A DNA stretch of 64,000 bases, from positions 118,647 through 182,646 of the forward strand of contig CANJME010000004.1 in NCBI GenBank assembly GCA_947475875.1, written 5' to 3'. This stretch comes from Caulobacteraceae bacterium. Its GTDB lineage: Bacteria > Pseudomonadota > Alphaproteobacteria > Caulobacterales > Caulobacteraceae. Each line of letters begins with the position of its first letter. Positions within the stretch are counted from its first letter, which is position 1. The notes beneath the pieces were generated by a model, which had not been told where the DNA came from, made no database searches, and was given only the letters and a program-made list of their open reading frames with translations. Below, one piece after another: positions 43,414-53,310 of this stretch. A program made the translations under genes and the position numbers.

Positions 43414-44169
43414 TCAGGGCAGCCAGACTTCCCGCAGATAGTACGGCGTCTCGCTCATCGAGACGAGCCGCTCCGAGCCGTTGAGCAGGGTGGTGAGGCG
43501 TGCGCCCGTCACCTTCAGGCTGGAAGAGCGCAGGCGACTGGGGCTTGCCGCGCTGACGGCGTCCGTGCCGCTCTCGGTGCGATAGATCCGGTAGAAATCC
43601 GGGGTCTTGGCCGAATAGACCAGCTGGCCGCCGGTGGTCTGCATGGCGCCGCGCCGCACCGGGCCGCGCTCGTAGCGCAGGTCCAGTTCCAGGCCGCCGC
43701 CCTCGGCGAGTTGAACCTTCCAGTGCTGTTCGGAGAGCGGCTTTTCGTCCGCGCCCGTGACCGTCTGCGTCCGGGTTTCGAAGGTCGCGGGGATGGAAAC
43801 GCCATAAGGTCCCGGGGTCGCTCGCTCCGGCGACAGGGTGAGCACCACGAAGGTCCGGTTCTGGCCCGCGGCGTTGCTCGCGCTGGCGATGAAGATCACA
43901 TCGCGCGTGCGGCCCCCGGCGATCGGCTGGCCCTCGGGCGTCTGGTAAAGTGCGCGGTCGGTGAAGATCAGCGTCAGGTTGGCGCCCGGGCCGCCGGCGC
44001 CGCTCAAGGTCCACCCAGCGGGCAGCAAGGCCTGCACGGCCGCGTCCGTAACTCGGTAGCCGAGGGTGACCCGGCTCTCGGCGCTGCGCTGGCTAAGGGT
44101 TTCGGCGCTCACGGGAACCGTCAGAGACAGGGTGAGCGCGGCGCCCGCCGCCGCAAAATATCGCTGCAT
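43414..44169 (-). CDS. Exported protein of unknown function
   Basis: 251 residues with a signal peptide (MQRYFAAAGAALTLSLTVPVSA). The mature part is rich in predicted beta strands (VTLGYRVTDAAVQALLPAGWT; DVIFIASASNAAGQNRTFVVLTLSPE; LELDLRYERGP), and the opening resembles the beta-barrel start of acetoacetate-decarboxylase-like proteins, a weak resemblance only. No catalytic residues can be assigned. It follows the SGNH hydrolase by 10 nt and precedes the VWA gene on the same strand, so the three are probably co-transcribed. Confidence 0.7.
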   Translation of the reverse strand: MQRYFAAAGAALTLSLTVPVSAETLSQRSAESRVTLGYRVTDAAVQALLPAGWTLSGAGGPGANLTLIFTDRALYQTPEGQPIAGGRTRDVIFIASASNAAGQNRTFVVLTLSPERATPGPYGVSIPATFETRTQTVTGADEKPLSEQHWKVQLAEGGGLELDLRYERGPVRRGAMQTTGGQLVYSAKTPDFYRIYRTESGTDAVSAASPSRLRSSSLKVTGARLTTLLNGSERLVSMSETPYYLREVWLP

Positions 44170-44179
44170 AACCTGAGCC

Positions 44180-45496
44180 TCACTTGAACAGCTTCAGATC
44201 AATCGAGTCCGCCATCACCTTGTAGCCGGCGTCATTGGGGTGCAGCCAGTCGCCGGACTGCAGGTCGGCCCGGAGCTTCTTCGGATTGGCCGGATCGCGC
44301 ATGGTGACGTCGAAGTCGATCACCCCGTCGAACATGCCGCTGGTGCGGATCCAGCTGTTGATCTGGGCGCGGACGGCGTCGCCCTCGGGGCTGTAATAGG
44401 CAGCGCCCTCATACGGCATCAGCGTCGCGCCATAGACCTTGATGCCGTGGGCATGGGCCCGGTCGATAATCTGGCGATAGCCCTGGATCACCAGGTCGGC
44501 GGTCGGGATATTCGGCCGGTTCATCCCCAGGTCGTTGATACCCTCCAGGATGGTCATATAGGCGACGTTGGGGATCGACAGCACGTCGCGGTCAAAGCGC
44601 TTGAGCGCCGGGTCGCCGAAGTTCGCCGTGCCCAGTTTCAACACCTGATTGCCGCTGATCGCCTCGTTGACCACGCCCCAGGGTTGGTTCTTGTTTCGCG
44701 CCACCAGCCGCTCGGCGAAATAGTCGTGCCAGCGGGCGTTCTTGTCGTTGGTCGAGCGGGTGCCGTCGGTGATGGAATCGCCGAAGGTGATGATGGTCTT
44801 GCCGCTGGGCCTGGTGTCGACCTCGATGGCGGTGACGAAGGCCCGCTGGGTCAGCATGGCCGGTCCGCGTCCCGCGCCGCCCGCTGGGGGGGCCGCGCCG
44901 CCACGTCCTGCGCCGGCAGCTGGCGCTGCTCCGGCTGCGGCCGGTGGGGCTCCCGCCGCGCCGCCGCCCCGTCCCGGGGCGACATAGGGCACGGGCGTGA
45001 AGGCCTTGTCGGTGAAATCGCCGGGCGGCGAAAGATAGGTCGTCGCCGTGCCCTGCGGGTGGCAGGTGCACGGGCCGGTTTTTTCCGGGACAAACAGGCT
45101 GATCGCCACCGAGCTCAGGGCCGCGACCGGGAAATCGATCGGGTCAGACAGCACCGGCGCCCCGGCCGGGATGGAAATTGAGGCCTTCCCGCCGAACGTG
45201 ATCCCCTTGACCGGGCCGCCGAGCTGCGCGCCTTCGCCCGCCTTGGCGATGGTGGCCGCGCCGATGACCAGCGGGGTCGTCCCGTATTCATTGGAGATGC
45301 GCACCCGCACGCGCGCGCCGCCGGCGGAAATCCGCATGATCTGGCGAATGGTCTGGTTCTCGAACGCCGGGCTCGTCGGCGAGGAAACGGCCGGCGGCGC
45401 GCCCCAGGTGCCGACCCAGTGCGGCGCGGTGGCGGCGAAGGTGACTCCGGCGCTGAGCGCGAAGACGGCGGCGGCGGCGAGAATGGTGCGTTTCAT
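44180..45496 (-). CDS. Exported SGNH/GDSL-type esterase
   Basis: 438 residues. Signal peptide, an N-terminal beta-rich domain (about 25-160, WVGTWGAPPA ... VPEKTGPCTCHPQGTA), a Gly/Ala/Pro/Arg-rich insert (about 173-215), then the SGNH hydrolase domain: block I FGDSITDGT with nucleophile Ser241, block III-like LEGINDLGMNRPN, and block V DWLHPNDAGY with Asp and His. It probably removes acyl groups from carbohydrates or lipids in the periplasm; the rhamnogalacturonan acetylesterase-like layout is known from the family. It heads a leftward group with an unknown exported protein. Confidence 0.9.
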   Translation of the reverse strand: MKRTILAAAAVFALSAGVTFAATAPHWVGTWGAPPAVSSPTSPAFENQTIRQIMRISAGGARVRVRISNEYGTTPLVIGAATIAKAGEGAQLGGPVKGITFGGKASISIPAGAPVLSDPIDFPVAALSSVAISLFVPEKTGPCTCHPQGTATTYLSPPGDFTDKAFTPVPYVAPGRGGGAAGAPPAAAGAAPAAGAGRGGAAPPAGGAGRGPAMLTQRAFVTAIEVDTRPSGKTIITFGDSITDGTRSTNDKNARWHDYFAERLVARNKNQPWGVVNEAISGNQVLKLGTANFGDPALKRFDRDVLSIPNVAYMTILEGINDLGMNRPNIPTADLVIQGYRQIIDRAHAHGIKVYGATLMPYEGAAYYSPEGDAVRAQINSWIRTSGMFDGVIDFDVTMRDPANPKKLRADLQSGDWLHPNDAGYKVMADSIDLKLFK

Positions 45497-45569
45497 GACG
45501 GGCTCCCCAGCAACTTATGATTTTTCGCCACACTAGCCGCCGCCTGCTTATTTTGGCTAGGCTAGATCG

Positions 45570-46487
45570 ATGACCCTCCCCATCTTCACCCACCCGGCGA
45601 TGTTCGAACACCGCCCGCCGCAGGCTCACGTCGAAAGGCCTGAGCGGCTGGCCTCGGTGCTCGGCGCGCTCGATGCCGCGGGTCTCGCGGGCGAGCGTCG
45701 CGAGGCGACAAGGGCCAGCCGCGCCGACCTGGAGCGTATTCACTCGGCGGACTTCATCGCGACCCTCGAAAAATCGGCGCCGGCGTCCGGTTATCACTTC
45801 ATCGACTCCGACACGGCCATGTCGTCCGGGAGCCTCGAGGCGGCATACCTCGCGGCCGGCGCGGTCACCGGCGCCGTGAACGCGGTGCTTTCCGGCGAGG
45901 CGGACCGGGCCTTCTGCGCCGTCCGCCCGCCCGGGCATCACGCGGGCCCGGACTACGCCATGGGCTTTTGCCTGTTTTCCAACGTCGCCATCGGCGCGCG
46001 GCTGGCGCAGGCCAGTGGCCTGAAACGCATCGCCGTGGTCGACTTCGACGTCCACCACGGCAACGGCACGCAAGGGTGTTTCGAGACCGATCCAGACCTG
46101 ATGCTCGCTTCGGTGCATCAGTCGCCGCTCTATCCGGGCACCGGCGATCCGTCGGAGACCGGCGTCGGCAATATCGTCAATGCGACGGTCGAGCCCATGG
46201 CCTCGCGCCAGGTCTGGCGGCGCACCTTCGAAACCTTGCTCGAACAGGTCGACGCCTTTGCTCCGGAGCTCGTCATGATCTCGGCCGGCTTCGACGCCCA
46301 CGCCCGCGATCCGCTCGCCCAGCAGCAGCTGGAGGCCGAGGATTATGACTGGGCGACGCGCGCCATTCTCACCATTGCGCGAAAGCACGCGCGCGGACGG
46401 GTTGTGTCATCGCTGGAGGGCGGATACGACCTTGAGGCGCTGGGCCGGTCGGCCGTGGCGCACGTGGGCGCGCTGGCCGCGCTCTGA
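45570..46487 (+). CDS. Histone-deacetylase-family (class II/AcuC-like) deacetylase
   Basis: 305-residue zinc deacetylase of acetylated amines, polyamines or lysines. Visible active-site motifs are RPPGHHAG (catalytic His pair), [11 protein letters not shown] (zinc Asp and His), and [11 protein letters not shown] (zinc Asp), with EGGYD near the end. The length and motifs match bacterial HDAC-like amidohydrolases and acetylpolyamine aminohydrolases. ATG 45570. A histidine phosphatase gene follows after 13 nt, and the two could be one unit with xseB-ispA-dxs. Confidence 0.92.
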   Translation: MTLPIFTHPAMFEHRPPQAHVERPERLASVLGALDAAGLAGERREATRASRADLERIHSADFIATLEKSAPASGYHFIDSDTAMSSGSLEAAYLAAGAVTGAVNAVLSGEADRAFCAVRPPGHHAGPDYAMGFCLFSNVAIGARLAQASGLKRIAVVDFDVHHGNGTQGCFETDPDLMLASVHQSPLYPGTGDPSETGVGNIVNATVEPMASRQVWRRTFETLLEQVDAFAPELVMISAGFDAHARDPLAQQQLEAEDYDWATRAILTIARKHARGRVVSSLEGGYDLEALGRSAVAHVGALAAL

Positions 46488-46500
46488 GGTTTGGGGGAAA

Positions 46501-47082
46501 ATGGCCCGTCAGGCCGGAACCATCACCATTGCCCGTCATGGCGAGCCCGCCTTATCGCGGGACGTGCGCCTGAACGCGGCTGACTATGAGACGTTTTGGG
46601 CGCAGTACGAGATCGGAGGACTGGTCGCCGGCCAATCCGCGCCGGAGCACCTGACCGAGACGGCGAAGAAAGCCGATGTGGTGTTTGTCTCCACCCGCCG
46701 CCGGGCGATTGAATCGGCGAGGATCCTGGTCGGCAACCGCGAAGTTTTCGAGGACGTCCGGCTGATCGAGGCGCCGCTGCCTTCGCCACCGTTCCCGGGC
46801 CTGCTGAAAATGTCGCCCAGGCTCTGGGGCTTCTTCGCCCGGTTCTGGTGGTGGTGGTTCAATCACCACAAGGGCCAGGAAACCCGCAAACAGGCCAGCG
46901 CCCGGGCCAAGGCGATCGCTGGCGAGATCGCCGCCCAGGCTGAACAGGGCAAGACCGTGCTGGTCATTGCCCACGGCTTCTTCAACGCCATGCTGGGGGT
47001 TGAACTGGGCCGTCTCGGCTGGCGCAAGGTTTGGGGCCGCGGCTGGAAATACTGGTCGACGCGCCGCTATGAGCGGCGGTAG
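46501..47082 (+). CDS. Histidine phosphatase superfamily protein
   Basis: 193 residues. The catalytic RHG motif is ARHGEPAL at the N-terminus, and the second His is in VIAHGFFNAML. In between there is an aromatic, basic patch (GFFARFWWWWFNHHKGQETRKQ) that may bind membranes. The start ATG 46501 has GGGGGAA just upstream; a longer frame to 46345 only overlaps the previous gene. The substrate is unknown. It lies 9 nt before xseB. Confidence 0.85.
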   Translation: MARQAGTITIARHGEPALSRDVRLNAADYETFWAQYEIGGLVAGQSAPEHLTETAKKADVVFVSTRRRAIESARILVGNREVFEDVRLIEAPLPSPPFPGLLKMSPRLWGFFARFWWWWFNHHKGQETRKQASARAKAIAGEIAAQAEQGKTVLVIAHGFFNAMLGVELGRLGWRKVWGRGWKYWSTRRYERR

Positions 47083-47091
47083 TTTGCGCCC

Positions 47092-47331
47092 ATGACCGAC
47101 ACCGCCGACATCGCCGCCCTTTCCTTCGAGCAGGCCCTGGCCGAACTGGAAAAGATCGTCGGCGAGCTGGAAAGCGGCCAGGCGCCGCTGGAAAAGTCCA
47201 TCGAGATCTATGAGCGCGGCGCGGCGCTGAAGGCCCATTGCGAAAAGAAGCTCGAGGCCGCCCGGCTGCGGGTCGAAAAGATCGTGGTTGGCCCGGGCGG
47301 GGCCTTGGCCGAGCCTGCGGAATTCAACTGA
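47092..47331 (+). CDS. xseB: Exodeoxyribonuclease VII small subunit
   Basis: 79 residues with the complete helical hairpin of Xse[35 protein letters not shown], then [19 protein letters not shown]. It pairs with XseA, encoded elsewhere, in an exonuclease for single-stranded DNA. Its place just before ispA and dxs is the classic conserved order in proteobacteria. Confidence 0.95.
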   Translation: MTDTADIAALSFEQALAELEKIVGELESGQAPLEKSIEIYERGAALKAHCEKKLEAARLRVEKIVVGPGGALAEPAEFN

Positions 47332-47338
47332 TCAGGCC

Positions 47339-48181
47339 ATGACCCCAACCCTTGTGACCGCCGAGGTGGACGCGGCGCTGGAAGCCCTGCTGCCCACCGG
47401 CGGGCGGCTGGCCGAGGCCATGCGCTACGCCGCTCTGGCGCCGGGCAAGCGGCTTCGGCCATTTCTGACGCTTGAGACCGGCCAACTCCTGGGCTTCAAA
47501 GCCCGCGATGTGATGCGCGCGGCGTGCGCGGTGGAACTCATCCACGCCTACAGCCTCGTGCACGACGACCTGCCCTGCATGGATGACGACGACCTGCGGC
47601 GCGGCCGGCCCACGGTTCACCGGCAATTCGACGAAGCGACGGCGGTGCTGACGGGCGATGCGTTGCAGAGCTTGGCTTTCGAGGTCCTCGCCGATCCCCT
47701 GACCCACGCTGACGGCGCGGTCCGCGCCGACCTGACGCTCTGCCTGGCCCGGGCGGCCGGAGCAGGTGGCATGGCCAGCGGCCAGATGCTCGATCTGCGA
47801 GGCGAAGGCCCTATCGAGGCCATGCAGGCCCTGAAGACGGGCGCCTTGATCGGCGCTGCGGTCGAGGTGGCGCTGATCATCGGCCAAGTCGCAGACCGGC
47901 GGCGCGAGGCGTTGATGGCCTATGCGGCGGACCTCGGCCTTCTCTTCCAGATAGCCGACGATATCCTCGACGCCGAGGGCACGACCGAGACGCTCGGCAA
48001 GGCCGCGGGCAAGGATTCCGGGGCGGGAAAGGCCAATCTGGTCACCCGGCAAGGCGTCGAGGCGGCGCGCAGGCGCGGTGAGGATTTGGTCAAATCCGCC
48101 AAGGCCAGGCTTGATTTATTCGGCGAAGCGGCCAGTTCCCTGCAGAACGCCGCGGATTTCGTGCTACATCGGCGGAGCTAG
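47339..48181 (+). CDS. ispA: Farnesyl/geranyl diphosphate synthase IspA
   Basis: 280-residue prenyltransferase that adds isopentenyl diphosphate units to make C15 (farnesyl) diphosphate. The first Asp-rich motif DDLPCMDDDDLRRG starts at residue 76 (DDxx(xx)D type II, short-chain), and the second is QIADDILD (about 204). The chain-length region fits bacterial FPP synthases. The ATG 47339 follows xseB by 7 nt; the longer frame inside xseB is not used. It supplies dxs-derived units for quinones, hopanoids or carotenoids. Confidence 0.93.
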   Translation: MTPTLVTAEVDAALEALLPTGGRLAEAMRYAALAPGKRLRPFLTLETGQLLGFKARDVMRAACAVELIHAYSLVHDDLPCMDDDDLRRGRPTVHRQFDEATAVLTGDALQSLAFEVLADPLTHADGAVRADLTLCLARAAGAGGMASGQMLDLRGEGPIEAMQALKTGALIGAAVEVALIIGQVADRRREALMAYAADLGLLFQIADDILDAEGTTETLGKAAGKDSGAGKANLVTRQGVEAARRRGEDLVKSAKARLDLFGEAASSLQNAADFVLHRRS

Positions 48182-48193
48182 TTCAGGACCGTC

Positions 48194-50104
48194 ATGCCCG
48201 TCACGCCGCTTCTCGACACGATCTCGAGCCCTGCCGACACGCGGACTCTTTCCATCCCGCAGCTGAAACAACTGGCCGCGGAACTTCGCGCCGAGACCAT
48301 CGATGCGGTCTCGGTGACCGGCGGTCACCTTGGCGCGGGCCTCGGCGTTGTCGAGCTCACCGTCGCCCTGCACCATGTCTATGAGACGCCGAAGGACATC
48401 CTGATCTGGGACGTCGGCCACCAGGCCTATCCGCACAAAATCCTCACCGGCCGCCGCGATCGCATCCGCACCCTCCGCCAGGGCGGCGGCCTGTCCGGCT
48501 TCACCCGCCGCAGCGAGAGTGAATACGACCCGTTCGGCGCGGCCCACGCGTCCACCTCGATTTCGGCCGCCCTTGGCTTCGCCGCGGCCCGCGATCAGCG
48601 GGGCGGGGACAACAAGGTGGTCGCCGTCATCGGCGATGGGGCGATGAGCGCGGGCATGGCCTATGAGGCGATGAACAACGCCGCGGCCTTCGAGAGCCAG
48701 CTGACCGTCGTGCTCAACGACAACGACATGTCGATCGCGCCTCCGGTGGGCGGCATGAGCGCCTATATGGCCAGGCTGGTCTCCGGCGGGCCCTATCGGG
48801 GCCTGCGCAGCGTCGGCCGCAAGATGTCCAGAATCCTGCCCAAATCCATGCAGGCCGCCGCCAAGAAGGCGGAGGAATACGCCCGCGGCATGGTCACCGG
48901 CGGCACCTTCTTCGAGGAACTGGGCTTCTATTACGTCGGCCCCATCGACGGCCACGACCTCGGCGCCCTGATCCCCGTTCTGAAAAACGCCGCCCAGATC
49001 AAGGACCGCCCGGTTCTGGTCCATGTGGTGACGCAAAAGGGCAAGGGCTATGGCCCCGCCGAGGCGGCCGAAGACAAGTATCATGGCGTCGCCAGGTTCG
49101 ACGTCGTTACCGGCAAACAGGCAAAGCCTTCGGCCAACGCGCCCAGCTACACCCGCGTATTCGCCCAGGAGCTGATCAAGCGGGCCGAACTGGACGAAAC
49201 CATCGTCGGCATTACGGCCGCCATGCCGTCTGGCACCGGCCTTGACCTCTTCGGCCAGCGGTTCCCGAAACGGATGTTCGATGTCGGCATCGCCGAGCAG
49301 CATGCGGTGACCTTCGCCGCGGGCCTCGCGGCCGATGGCATGAAGCCCTTCTGCGCCATCTATTCGACCTTCCTGCAGCGCGGCTACGATCAGGTCGTGC
49401 ACGACGTGGCCATCCAGAGCCTGCCCGTGCGCTTTCCCATCGACCGCGCCGGCCTCGTCGGCGCCGATGGAGCGACGCACGCCGGCTCGTTCGACATCGG
49501 CTATCTGGGCGCGCTGCCGGGCTTTGTGGTCATGGCTGCGGCCGATGAGGCGGAACTCGCCGCCATGATCGCCACATCCGCCGAAATCGACGACCGGCCC
49601 TCGGCCTTCCGCTATCCGCGCGGTGACGGCGTCGGCGTTGAAATCCCCGAACTCGCCGCCCCTCTGGAAATCGGCAAGGGCCGCATCCTGCGCGAAGGAA
49701 CCGCGGTCGCCATCCTCTCTCTCGGCACCCGCCTGCAAGACAGCCTCCTGGCGGCCGACCTGCTGGCCGCGCGCGGCCTCTCGGCCACGGTCGCCGACGC
49801 CCGTTTCGTCAAACCCCTCGATGAGGACCTGATCGCCCGCCTCGCCGTCGAGCACGAGGCCCTGATCATCGTCGAAGAAGGCGCCATGGGCGGCTTCGGC
49901 GCCTTCGTGCTGCAGTTCCTGGCCAGCCGCGGCGTGCTGGACGCAGGCCTGAAGGTGCGCAGCCTTTGCCTTCCCGACACCTTCCAGGACCACGACAAGC
50001 CCGAGGCGCAGTACGCCCTGGCTGGCCTCAACGCGGAAGGCATCGCAAGGGCCGCCGTCCGCGCTCTCGGCCTCGAAGACGGCGCGGCCAACCTGCGGGC
50101 CTGA
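48194..50104 (+). CDS. dxs: 1-deoxy-D-xylulose-5-phosphate synthase
   Basis: 636-residue thiamine-diphosphate enzyme that makes DXP from pyruvate and glyceraldehyde-3-phosphate, the first step of the MEP isoprenoid pathway. The N-terminal ThDP domain has [18 protein letters not shown] and the GDG...N motif ([19 protein letters not shown]). The middle domain has the [17 protein letters not shown] pattern, and the C-terminal domain has the regulatory [14 protein letters not shown] stretch (here [14 protein letters not shown]). Full length. The ribosome-binding site lies in the 12-nt gap after ispA. Confidence 0.96.
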   Translation: MPVTPLLDTISSPADTRTLSIPQLKQLAAELRAETIDAVSVTGGHLGAGLGVVELTVALHHVYETPKDILIWDVGHQAYPHKILTGRRDRIRTLRQGGGLSGFTRRSESEYDPFGAAHASTSISAALGFAAARDQRGGDNKVVAVIGDGAMSAGMAYEAMNNAAAFESQLTVVLNDNDMSIAPPVGGMSAYMARLVSGGPYRGLRSVGRKMSRILPKSMQAAAKKAEEYARGMVTGGTFFEELGFYYVGPIDGHDLGALIPVLKNAAQIKDRPVLVHVVTQKGKGYGPAEAAEDKYHGVARFDVVTGKQAKPSANAPSYTRVFAQELIKRAELDETIVGITAAMPSGTGLDLFGQRFPKRMFDVGIAEQHAVTFAAGLAADGMKPFCAIYSTFLQRGYDQVVHDVAIQSLPVRFPIDRAGLVGADGATHAGSFDIGYLGALPGFVVMAAADEAELAAMIATSAEIDDRPSAFRYPRGDGVGVEIPELAAPLEIGKGRILREGTAVAILSLGTRLQDSLLAADLLAARGLSATVADARFVKPLDEDLIARLAVEHEALIIVEEGAMGGFGAFVLQFLASRGVLDAGLKVRSLCLPDTFQDHDKPEAQYALAGLNAEGIARAAVRALGLEDGAANLRA

Positions 50105-50176
50105 CGGGCCGAAAACCCGGCGACAACCCATACTTTCACCCCTATCGTGGACCCGAATGACTATCGGGGGATGATC

Positions 50177-51898
50177 ATGCGCAAGTGGACACTACCGGGC
50201 CTCGCCGCGGCTCTGAGCCTGCTGGCGGCCGCGCCATCGGCCTGGCCGGCCTGGACGTTCAGCGCCTCACCCGACCTGATCCGCGCTCACATGGCCTACC
50301 TCGCCAGTGACGAGCTGCAGGGGCGCGACGCCGGCCTTCCGGGTTATGATCTGGCCGCCGCCTACGCCGCCAAGCAGTTCCAGGACATGGGCCTGAAGCC
50401 CGGCGGCGACAACGGGACCTTTCTGCAGCACCTCACCCTGATCCGCGACCGGGCCCTGCCGGGCGGAACGCTCAAAATCGTCGGGCCGAAAGGCACGGTC
50501 GACCTGGTCGAAGGACCGGATTTCCGCAACTCCGCCACCGCCCACGGCCGCGATGTGACGCTGAACGCGCCCGCGGTGTTCGCCGGCTTCGGCGTGGTTG
50601 CCGCCGGCCAGGGCCGCGACGACTTCAAGGGCCTCAACGTGCGGGGCAAAATCGTCGTCGTTTTGGACGGCTCCCCCGAGGCCATCCCTGCCGCCGACCG
50701 AAATTTCGTCGCCAGCGCCGGCGCCAAGGCGATGATGGCCAAACGGCTGGGCGCCGTCGGCCTGATCGTCATAGCCCAACCCGCCCCACCGCCACCGCCT
50801 GGACGCGGCCCGGCCCAGGCCGTCGCGGCCGGAGCGGCCGCCCCTCCAGCGGCGGGAAGAGCGCCGGCCGCGCCGCCCACGCCGCCCAACCCGAACGCCC
50901 CCGGCCGCGCCGGGGCTTTCGGCTGGACCTGGGAGCTGCCGGGCGGCGACGCCAATCACCCCGGCGTGCCGGTGCTGGCCACGGTGACGCCCGCCGGCGC
51001 CGCCAAGCTTTTCGCCGGAACCAGCCAGACCTATGAGGCGCTGCTGGCCGCCTCGAAGTCGCCGGCCGCCAACCCCGCCCGATTCAACCTGCCGGGCCGC
51101 ATCGAAGCGGTCGCCAAGGGCGAGCTGGGCGAGCGGCGACCCAGCGAAAACGTCATCGCCATGATTGAGGGCTCGGACCCCAATCTGAAGAGCCAGTACA
51201 TCGTCATGAGCGGCCACCTCGACCACCTCGGCGTCTCGGCCCGGCCGCTGCCCAACGGCGATGCAATCAACAATGGCGCCTTGGATAACGCCGGCGGGGT
51301 CTCCACCCTGATCGAGGCTGCGCGCGGCTTTGCGACCGGGCCGCGGCCCAGGCGCTCGGTGATCTTCCTGCTGGTGACGGGTGAGGAAAAGGGGCTGATC
51401 GGCTCTTCCTATTTCACCAACAATCCGGTCGTCCCCAAGGCCAGCATCGTCGCCGACGTCAATCTCGACATGCCAGTGATGACCTATGATTTCGTCGATG
51501 TGGCGGCGATCGGCGCGGAGCATTCCAACATCATCCAGGCGGTGAACCGTGCTGCGGGCCGCATGAACATCGGCATTTCGCCCGATCCGGTGCCCAGGCT
51601 CGGCATCTTCACCCGTTCGGACCACTACAATTTCGTGCTCCAGGGCATTCCGGCCGTGTTCCTGATCGGGGGCTTCAAGAACGGCGGCGAGGTCGCCTTC
51701 AACGACTTCTACGACAACCGCTATCACAAGCCGGGCGATGATCTGAACCAGGCCATCGACTACAATGTCGCCGCCAAATGGGCGCACCTGAACTACGAAA
51801 TCGCCTGGGAGCTGGCCAACCAGCCCAAACGGCCGATGTGGAACAAGAACGACCTATTCGGCAGCCGTTACGCCGCGCCCTCGACGGTGCTGCGTTAA
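50177..51898 (+). CDS. Exported M28-family aminopeptidase
   Basis: 573 residues from ATG 50177, chosen because GGGGG lies 6-7 nt upstream and the signal peptide follows (MRKWTLPGLAAALSLLAAAPS). A protease-associated domain (about 110-250) carries a Pro/Ala/Gly-rich insert (about 205-240, PPPPPGRGPAQ...). The zinc peptidase core shows MSGHLDHLG, GALDNAGGVSTL, TGEEKGLIGSS and the SDHYNFV stretch, matching the two-zinc ligands of M28. It probably clips N-terminal residues of periplasmic peptides. ATG 50147 and 50171 are alternatives. Confidence 0.9.
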   Translation: MRKWTLPGLAAALSLLAAAPSAWPAWTFSASPDLIRAHMAYLASDELQGRDAGLPGYDLAAAYAAKQFQDMGLKPGGDNGTFLQHLTLIRDRALPGGTLKIVGPKGTVDLVEGPDFRNSATAHGRDVTLNAPAVFAGFGVVAAGQGRDDFKGLNVRGKIVVVLDGSPEAIPAADRNFVASAGAKAMMAKRLGAVGLIVIAQPAPPPPPGRGPAQAVAAGAAAPPAAGRAPAAPPTPPNPNAPGRAGAFGWTWELPGGDANHPGVPVLATVTPAGAAKLFAGTSQTYEALLAASKSPAANPARFNLPGRIEAVAKGELGERRPSENVIAMIEGSDPNLKSQYIVMSGHLDHLGVSARPLPNGDAINNGALDNAGGVSTLIEAARGFATGPRPRRSVIFLLVTGEEKGLIGSSYFTNNPVVPKASIVADVNLDMPVMTYDFVDVAAIGAEHSNIIQAVNRAAGRMNIGISPDPVPRLGIFTRSDHYNFVLQGIPAVFLIGGFKNGGEVAFNDFYDNRYHKPGDDLNQAIDYNVAAKWAHLNYEIAWELANQPKRPMWNKNDLFGSRYAAPSTVLR

Positions 51899-51975
51899 CG
51901 TCAGGGGTCCAGATCACCGTTGATTCACGCCGCGATCAGGATCAAGCTTGCGGCCAATCTGGTAGGATCACCCGC

Positions 51976-53310
51976 GTGAAGTCCATTCTTCCCCTTCTGG
52001 CAGTTGCCCTGGCCGGGGTCGCTCTGGGCATCGGCGGTTGCAAACCCAAACCGGTAGCGCAGGCGCCAGCCGAGACATCCGCCCCTGCCGCGCCGAATGC
52101 CCAGCCTCAGGTCGGCGTCAATGCCGCCCTGCAAAATTCCGTGACCTTGCAAGGGGAGAAAGAGGCCGCGGCGCGCACCGCCCAGGTCGGCGGCCCGGTC
52201 CATTTCATGGACATGATCGAGACCAAAGCGGCCAGCTGGCTGAAGGTCGATCTGAAAAACAAACGCGAATTTTCGGTCGGCGCCGACGCCAAGGTGCGTG
52301 TCGATCCCTTTGTCTATGACCCTGAGGTCACCGCCGGGGAAATGACCCTGTCGGTCACCAAGGGCGTCTTCCGTTACGCCTCCGGCGGGGCGGCGCCCGA
52401 GACGGTGTCGTTCCAGACCCCCACCGCCTCGATCGGCATCCGCGGCACCACCATCGAAGGGGTCGTGGGGCCAGAAGCGGCTGATTTTCTGAAACAAAAC
52501 GGCCAGGCCGTCGATCCGGCCGCCGATCCGGAAAAGCTCGCCGCCGTCGTCCTGCGCGAGGGCTCGATCAGCCTGCGCACCGCCTCCCAAACCGGGGCGC
52601 TGGACAAGCCCAACTATGCTGTCGCCATCGTCGGCGACACCCTGGGAAGGCCTTTCCTCGTCAGGCCAAAGGGTGATACCTGGCTGCGAGACCGCCTGCC
52701 GCCGCTGGATGGGGCGCCGCCGCCGCCCGCGCCGCTGGCCCCGCCCAGGGCTGTCGCGACCGTTCCACCCGTGGTCCCGCCGCTCCCGCCGGCAGTCGCG
52801 CCGCCGTCCGCCCCCGTCGCGCCGCCGCCGACCCCGGTCCGCGTCAACAATCCGCCACCCGAGCCTGTCGTTCCGGCCAAGCCGCCGGTCCTTCAGCCCG
52901 TCAAGCCCGAGCCTGTAAAGCCGCCGCCGGAGCCCGCCAAACCTCAACCCGCCAAGCCTTCAGCGCCCATTGTCGCAGGACCAGCCGGTACCGGCTACGA
53001 CCCGTTCAACCCGGCCGCCTCCGCGCCGAAGCCGCAGCCGACCGCGCCCCGCCCCACAGTGACCATCCCGATCCCCACCGGCGGCGGAACCACGACCCGT
53101 ACGCCGACAACCCAGACGCCGACGCGCCCGGCCGGCACGACGGCGCCGGCGCCGGCGACATCGCCCAACGCGCCAAAACCGACGGTGACCACGGCCCCGC
53201 CGCCGACCGCCACGGTGATGAATCCGCAAACCCAGCCGCCGCCGACGACGACCTTCAAGGCGCCGCCAATCACCTACGTGCCGCCGCCGACCACGACCGG
53301 CAAACCCTAG
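51976..53310 (+). CDS. FecR-domain lipoprotein with long Pro-rich tail
   Basis: 444 residues from GTG 51976, with GGTAGGA 8 nt upstream. A lipobox (ALGIGGC, Cys about 22) follows the hydrophobic stretch. Residues about 70-170 form a FecR domain (VKVDLKNKREFSVGADAKVRVDPF; FQTPTASIGIRGTTIEG). The rest, from about 245, is Pro/Ala/Val/Thr-rich, with PPPPAPLAPP- and PKPxxPTAP-type stretches. FecR domains usually sense and control ECF sigma factors, or occur in surface proteins with beta-helix-like repeats. No sigma factor gene is adjacent, and the lipoprotein form argues for a surface or envelope role. The stop shares CTAG with the next, convergent gene. Confidence 0.85.
   Translation: MKSILPLLAVALAGVALGIGGCKPKPVAQAPAETSAPAAPNAQPQVGVNAALQNSVTLQGEKEAAARTAQVGGPVHFMDMIETKAASWLKVDLKNKREFSVGADAKVRVDPFVYDPEVTAGEMTLSVTKGVFRYASGGAAPETVSFQTPTASIGIRGTTIEGVVGPEAADFLKQNGQAVDPAADPEKLAAVVLREGSISLRTASQTGALDKPNYAVAIVGDTLGRPFLVRPKGDTWLRDRLPPLDGAPPPPAPLAPPRAVATVPPVVPPLPPAVAPPSAPVAPPPTPVRVNNPPPEPVVPAKPPVLQPVKPEPVKPPPEPAKPQPAKPSAPIVAGPAGTGYDPFNPAASAPKPQPTAPRPTVTIPIPTGGGTTTRTPTTQTPTRPAGTTAPAPATSPNAPKPTVTTAPPPTATVMNPQTQPPPTTTFKAPPITYVPPPTTTGKP

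Noticed and set aside
48164..50131. 655-codon open frame on the minus strand
   Set aside because: Exactly antisense to dxs, which has full family motifs; the product is Gly/Asp/His-rich with no recognisable domain, a typical high-GC shadow frame.
50267..51787. 506-codon minus-strand frame
   Set aside because: Antisense to the M28 peptidase; no motif or start signal.
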